DNA of 8,766 nt from Novosphingopyxis sp038234155 (GTDB lineage Bacteria; Pseudomonadota; Alphaproteobacteria; Sphingomonadales; Sphingomonadaceae): NCBI GenBank assembly GCA_038234155.1, contig JBBSUT010000103.1, positions 1 through 8,766 of the forward strand, read 5' to 3'. The translations under genes and the position numbers were made by a program. The first letter of the stretch is position 1. Each line of letters begins with the position of its first letter. The notes beneath the pieces were generated by a model. That model did not search any database. It was given only the letters and a program-made list of their open reading frames with translations, and was not told the DNA's origin. Of the stretch, positions 6,109 to 8,766 are shown one piece after another.

Positions 6109-8324
6109 AACGCCTGACCCAATGAAACCGCCACCGCCACGCGTCCGTCGCCCGGCCCGGGATTGAGCGGCGTACCGATGTCGATGCGGATCGGCCCGAA
6201 ATCGCTATAGTAACGCAGACCCACTCCCACGCCATATTGCAGGTGGGAGACATCAGGCAGCTGCGCCGTGGTCACGCTGCCCGCATCGAGAAACGGCACA
6301 ACGCCGAAATTGCCGAAACGCACGCGCGCTTCCAGCGAGAACTCCGCCAGGCCGCGCCCGCCGATCGGAGCGCCCGAGGGATCGCGCGGGCCGATCCGCT
6401 GATATCCGTAACCGCGCACCGATCCGCCGCCGCCGGCATAGTTGCGGCGCGACGGGGCGATCTGGCTGAGGCTGGTACCGCCGATCGAGGCGACGCGCAC
6501 GCGACCCGCCAGCACCACCCGGCGCGTGAGCGGCTGATAGACGCTGGCATCGATCTGTGTACGGGCATAGCTATCCGCCGCGCCAAGAAAGGAGATTTCG
6601 GGCGACAGCGTGCCACCCAGCCGGAAGCCGCGCGTGGGATCGAGCAGATCGTCGGTCCCGTCGTAGAACAGGCCGGATGGAAACGCGCCAATATAGAAGG
6701 TCTGCCGGTCCTGCGCGCCGAGCGCAATATTATAGGCGCGCTCCTGCGTGTAGAGGATTTCGGGGCCGGCGAACCAAGTCCAGCGCTTCTGGAATATCAG
6801 CGTGTTGAGCCGCTCGAAATTGGCTGAGATCGACAGGGTGCGCGCCTCGAACGCGTCCAGCCTGGCATTGCGCGCCAGCAGCCGCGCGCTCAACACTCGG
6901 TCGCGCCCCAGGAAATTGTTGCGCCGGAAGATGACGCTGGCCAGTTGTTCGCGCGTCCCGGCCACCCCGCTCACGCGCAGCGCACCTTCCGGCGGGAACA
7001 GATTGCGATGCTCCCAACTCGCCTCGACGCGCAGACCCTCGCCTGTCCCATAACCAATTTCGCCCGCCACGGTGCGCGGCGGCGCGGGGTCGATATCGAC
7101 CGCCAGGTCCACCTCGCCCGGCCGATCAGAGGCCACGGGATCGATCACCACCCGCGATACCAGACCGGTAGCGATCAGCGCGCTGTTGAGATCGGCCACG
7201 TCGGATTGCTTGAACGTCTCACCGGGCTCGAACCGCGCGATCCGGCCAAGATGGCGCGCGCCGAATAGATCATTCTTGCGCGGCACGATCCGGCCGAAAA
7301 CATAACGGCCGCCCGGCTGCACCGGCAGATCGAGCGCACCGTCGGCTGCCGCGCGGTCCACAACCAGATCGAGCTCGCCCACGGTGAAAAAAGGATAGCC
7401 GGTTTCCCCCGCGACATCCTTGAGACCTGTACGCGCGGCCACGACGGCGTCCTGGTTCACAGGATCGCCCGCCTGCAACGGGAATGCCGCGCGCAGCCGA
7501 TCGGCATCGCTGCCTGCCGCCTGCAGACCCGGCAAATCGACGCGCGTGAAGCGGTAGAGCGATCCGGGCTCCGCCTCCAGCCGCACAGCGACGCGGCCAT
7601 CACCCGCGCCGTTGAGCTCGGAAAAAGTCAGCGCATCATAATAGCCCTCGATCCGCAGCAAATTTTGCAGCAGTTCGGCATCGTCCGTGGCACGCCGGGC
7701 GATCTGCGCGCCGAACGCCGGATCGCCGTCGTTGGCGCGCAAGGTGGACAGCGCATCAAACCGCGTGCCGAGCCGCGCGCTGGCCGCAGAAGGAATGCCG
7801 TCGAGCGCAACGCTGTAACGAAACGGCCCCTCACCCAGGATCGGCGCCGCGGCTGATGCCAGCGCCGCCGCAGCCTGCGCCTGTCTGCCGGCGTCTGTGG
7901 CGGCCAGCACCTGAGCCTCGGCGGAATCGTCATCGGCTACCAGCGCCATGTCGGCGGCACTCAGCGGTGCGTCATTCGGATCGGAAACAAACGGTTCGAC
8001 CGCTGCTGCCTGAACCGGCGGCATGGCTGGATTGGCCAGATTGGGATCAGCGCCGCTATTGTCCGCGCGATCGGCTGGAACGGGCGCTTCCAGAACGGGC
8101 CAGTCTACACCCAAATCGGGCAGCGGTGCGAGTTCGCTGTCCGGATCAAGCGGGGCGTTCAGGAAATCCGCATCCTGCTGGGCCTGATCGTTACGCTGGG
8201 CCTGATCGTTTCGCTCATTTACGCTCCGCTCCGTCTGCGCCCGCACGGCCGCCGGGCAGGCGAGCAGCGCTGCGGCCAGGGGCACGATGACGGCGCGGCA
8301 GCGGACCAACAATGAAACTCCCAA
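6105..8324 (-). CDS. tamA: TamA, Omp85-family outer-membrane assembly protein
   Basis: 739 residues from the chosen TTG at 8324-8322. A signal peptide (about 1-29, arginines then A-V-I-V-P-L-A-A-A-L-L-A, cleavage after A-V-R-A) is followed by an unusual acidic, Ala/Pro-rich linker to about 160, POTRA-like domains at about 165-415, and a 16-strand-type beta barrel to the end. The barrel holds the Omp85 signature G-G-G-G-S-V-R-G-Y (631-639), late F-G-P-I-R-I-D, and a terminal Phe (Q-A-F), the outer-membrane sorting signal. TamA is the outer-membrane half of the translocation and assembly module, and tamB follows with overlapping codons, which fixes the identity against BamA. Start choice: AAGGGA (8335-8330) lies 5 bases before TTG 8324. 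GTG 8327 is too close to it, and the longer TTG at 8345 has no ribosome binding site and sits at the predicted transcription start. Confidence 0.92.
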   Translation of the reverse strand: MGVSLLVRCRAVIVPLAAALLACPAAVRAQTERSVNERNDQAQRNDQAQQDADFLNAPLDPDSELAPLPDLGVDWPVLEAPVPADRADNSGADPNLANPAMPPVQAAAVEPFVSDPNDAPLSAADMALVADDDSAEAQVLAATDAGRQAQAAAALASAAAPILGEGPFRYSVALDGIPSAASARLGTRFDALSTLRANDGDPAFGAQIARRATDDAELLQNLLRIEGYYDALTFSELNGAGDGRVAVRLEAEPGSLYRFTRVDLPGLQAAGSDADRLRAAFPLQAGDPVNQDAVVAARTGLKDVAGETGYPFFTVGELDLVVDRAAADGALDLPVQPGGRYVFGRIVPRKNDLFGARHLGRIARFEPGETFKQSDVADLNSALIATGLVSRVVIDPVASDRPGEVDLAVDIDPAPPRTVAGEIGYGTGEGLRVEASWEHRNLFPPEGALRVSGVAGTREQLASVIFRRNNFLGRDRVLSARLLARNARLDAFEARTLSISANFERLNTLIFQKRWTWFAGPEILYTQERAYNIALGAQDRQTFYIGAFPSGLFYDGTDDLLDPTRGFRLGGTLSPEISFLGAADSYARTQIDASVYQPLTRRVVLAGRVRVASIGGTSLSQIAPSRRNYAGGGGSVRGYGYQRIGPRDPSGAPIGGRGLAEFSLEARVRFGNFGVVPFLDAGSVTTAQLPDVSHLQYGVGVGLRYYSDFGPIRIDIGTPLNPGPGDGRVAVAVSLGQAF
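8177..8212 (-). repeat. 18-nt tandem repeat in the tamA linker
   Basis: Two copies, 8177-8194 and 8195-8212, differ at one base (GCTGGGCCTGATCGTTAC and GCTGGGCCTGATCGTTTC on the + strand). They encode R-N-D-Q-A-Q twice, directly after the TamA signal peptide. The unit keeps frame. Confidence 0.9.
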
Positions 8325-8330
8325 CACGGT

Positions 8331-8348
8331 CCCTTGGTGAACCAAGGG
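8331..8348 (-). promoter_or_regulatory. Inverted repeat holding the tamA ribosome binding site
   Basis: CCCTTGGT (8331-8338) and ACCAAGGG (8341-8348) are perfect 8-bp arms around GA. In the tamA mRNA this gives CCCUUGG-UUCA-CCAAGGG, a 7-bp stem with a 4-nt loop, whose 3' arm contains most of the proposed Shine-Dalgarno AAGGGA. It could limit translation of tamAB or be a DNA operator next to the candidate -10 box. Confidence 0.6.
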
Positions 8349-8350
8349 CG

Positions 8351-8379
8351 GGCATAGGAAATTCGGGCGGAAGCGGCAA
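8351..8379 (-). promoter_or_regulatory. Candidate sigma-70-type promoter for tamAB
   Basis: On the minus strand TTGCCG (8379-8374) and TATGCC (8356-8351) are spaced by exactly 17 bp. The predicted transcription start falls near 8344, at the base of the inverted repeat, leaving a 5' untranslated region of about 20 bases. Both hexamers match the consensus at four of six positions, so this is plausible but unproven. Confidence 0.4.
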
Positions 8380-8380
8380 C

Positions 8381-8399
8381 AACGGCCTGAAGGCCCGTG
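8381..8399 (-). terminator. Hairpin after the rcdA-like gene, possible terminator
   Basis: On the minus strand ACGGGCCT and AGGCCGT can pair as a 7-bp stem with one bulged G and a tiny loop. It begins about 17 bases after the TAG at 8417-8415 and is followed by TGTTG, not by a strong T run. It may separate the rcdA transcript from the tamAB promoter. Confidence 0.35.
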
Positions 8400-8414
8400 C
8401 GCTGTGGGCTGTGG

Positions 8415-8765
8415 CTAGAACGCGTTCTCGAGTCGTGCGTGCATGGAGCGGACAGGTTCGTCCTCGCGGAAATGCTGTGCCAGGCGTGCGGCCAGGCGGT
8501 GGACGCGGTAATAAAGCTCCTCGCTGCCCCGGGCCAGATCGCGCGCGGCAGGCGGCAGCATGGCCACAAGCTCATCGTCGCTCGCCACGGCATAGCCGAG
8601 CGCGCGGCTTTCGGCGTACAGCTCATGCTCACCAAGCTCGCCCGCCAGATAGGCCTTGCGGTTCAGCAACCAGGCAATGACCTGCATCAGCCGCGTGGTG
8701 ACCTTCAGCGATTCGCAGGCAAAGGCCATCGTATCGCGCGCAGTGGCGGCGGGATCGGCCAGCGC
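8415..8765 (-). CDS. rcdA: RcdA-like protein (DUF1465 family), C-terminal part
   Basis: An open frame of 116 codons runs from the window edge to TAG 8417-8415. The 5' end lies outside: the frame stays open upstream of the ATG at 8729, reading A-L-A-D-P-A-A-T-A-R-D-T before it, so that ATG is internal. The segment A-F-A-C-E-S-L-K-V-T-T-R-L-M-Q-V-I-A-W-L-L matches the core helix of the DUF1465/RcdA family, which in Caulobacter reads E-S-M-R-L-T-T-R-L-M-Q-L-A-S-W-L-L (from memory). A second helical stretch with L-Y-Y-R-V-H-R-L follows. Caulobacter RcdA is a cytoplasmic adaptor helping ClpXP degrade the cell-cycle regulator CtrA. Whether this orthologue does the same here is inference. It is separated from tamA by 90 bases containing a hairpin and a candidate promoter, so co-transcription is uncertain. 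Confidence 0.85.
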   Translation of the reverse strand, partial: ALADPAATARDTMAFACESLKVTTRLMQVIAWLLNRKAYLAGELGEHELYAESRALGYAVASDDELVAMLPPAARDLARGSEELYYRVHRLAARLAQHFREDEPVRSMHARLENAF

Positions 8766-8766
8766 G

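Noticed and set aside
8322..8345. tamA start at TTG 8345 (7 codons longer)
   Set aside because: No ribosome binding site precedes it and it coincides with the predicted transcription start. A leaderless TTG start is possible but less likely than TTG 8324 with AAGGGA upstream.

Overview
The window is GC-rich DNA with Sphingomonadales-type gene content (Alphaproteobacteria). The evidence is an RcdA/DUF1465 fragment, a TamA/TamB pair, and a chorismate mutase of the alphaproteobacterial RPxRE type. Genus cannot be read from the sequence. Genes occupy nearly everything. The only non-coding stretch over 300 bases under conventional gene calling is 218-557, and it holds the most interesting signal.

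Left part, + strand. The 3' end of an aldehyde dehydrogenase gene (2-217) is followed by a strong hairpin (225-264), probably its terminator, and an AT-rich inverted repeat (265-282). A small ORF then starts at 368 with a good Shine-Dalgarno sequence. It encodes 29 residues whose second half is packed with Phe and Tyr codons (F-Y-Y-Y-L-G-A-F-S-S-R-Y-A). Its stop codon lies in the loop of a 9-bp hairpin. About 100 bases further on come a chorismate mutase (558-1283) and, 10 bases later, a prephenate dehydratase (1294-1845). These two enzymes lead from chorismate to phenylpyruvate, the Phe precursor, and chorismate mutase also serves Tyr. The small ORF therefore looks like an attenuator-type leader peptide that senses Phe/Tyr supply. 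No canonical U-tract terminator is visible, so the mechanism is open. The mutase carries an extra C-terminal domain. The dehydratase has no ACT regulatory domain and a variant TRF motif. A perfect 23-bp tandem duplication sits across its stop codon.

Right part, - strand. An rcdA-like gene (8415 to the window edge) is followed, in the direction of transcription, by a small hairpin, a candidate promoter, tamA (8324-6105) and tamB (6108-1873). tamA and tamB overlap by a TTGA motif and form one translationally coupled operon. TamA is an outer-membrane Omp85 protein. TamB is its inner-membrane-anchored, periplasm-spanning partner. Together they form the translocation and assembly module of the envelope. 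The proposed tamA ribosome binding site lies in one arm of a perfect inverted repeat. Both tam genes appear to start with TTG, and both carry 18-nt repeats near their 5' ends. The tam operon converges on the Phe genes, with 27 bases between the two stop codons.

No rRNA or tRNA gene, CRISPR array, insertion sequence or phage gene was seen.
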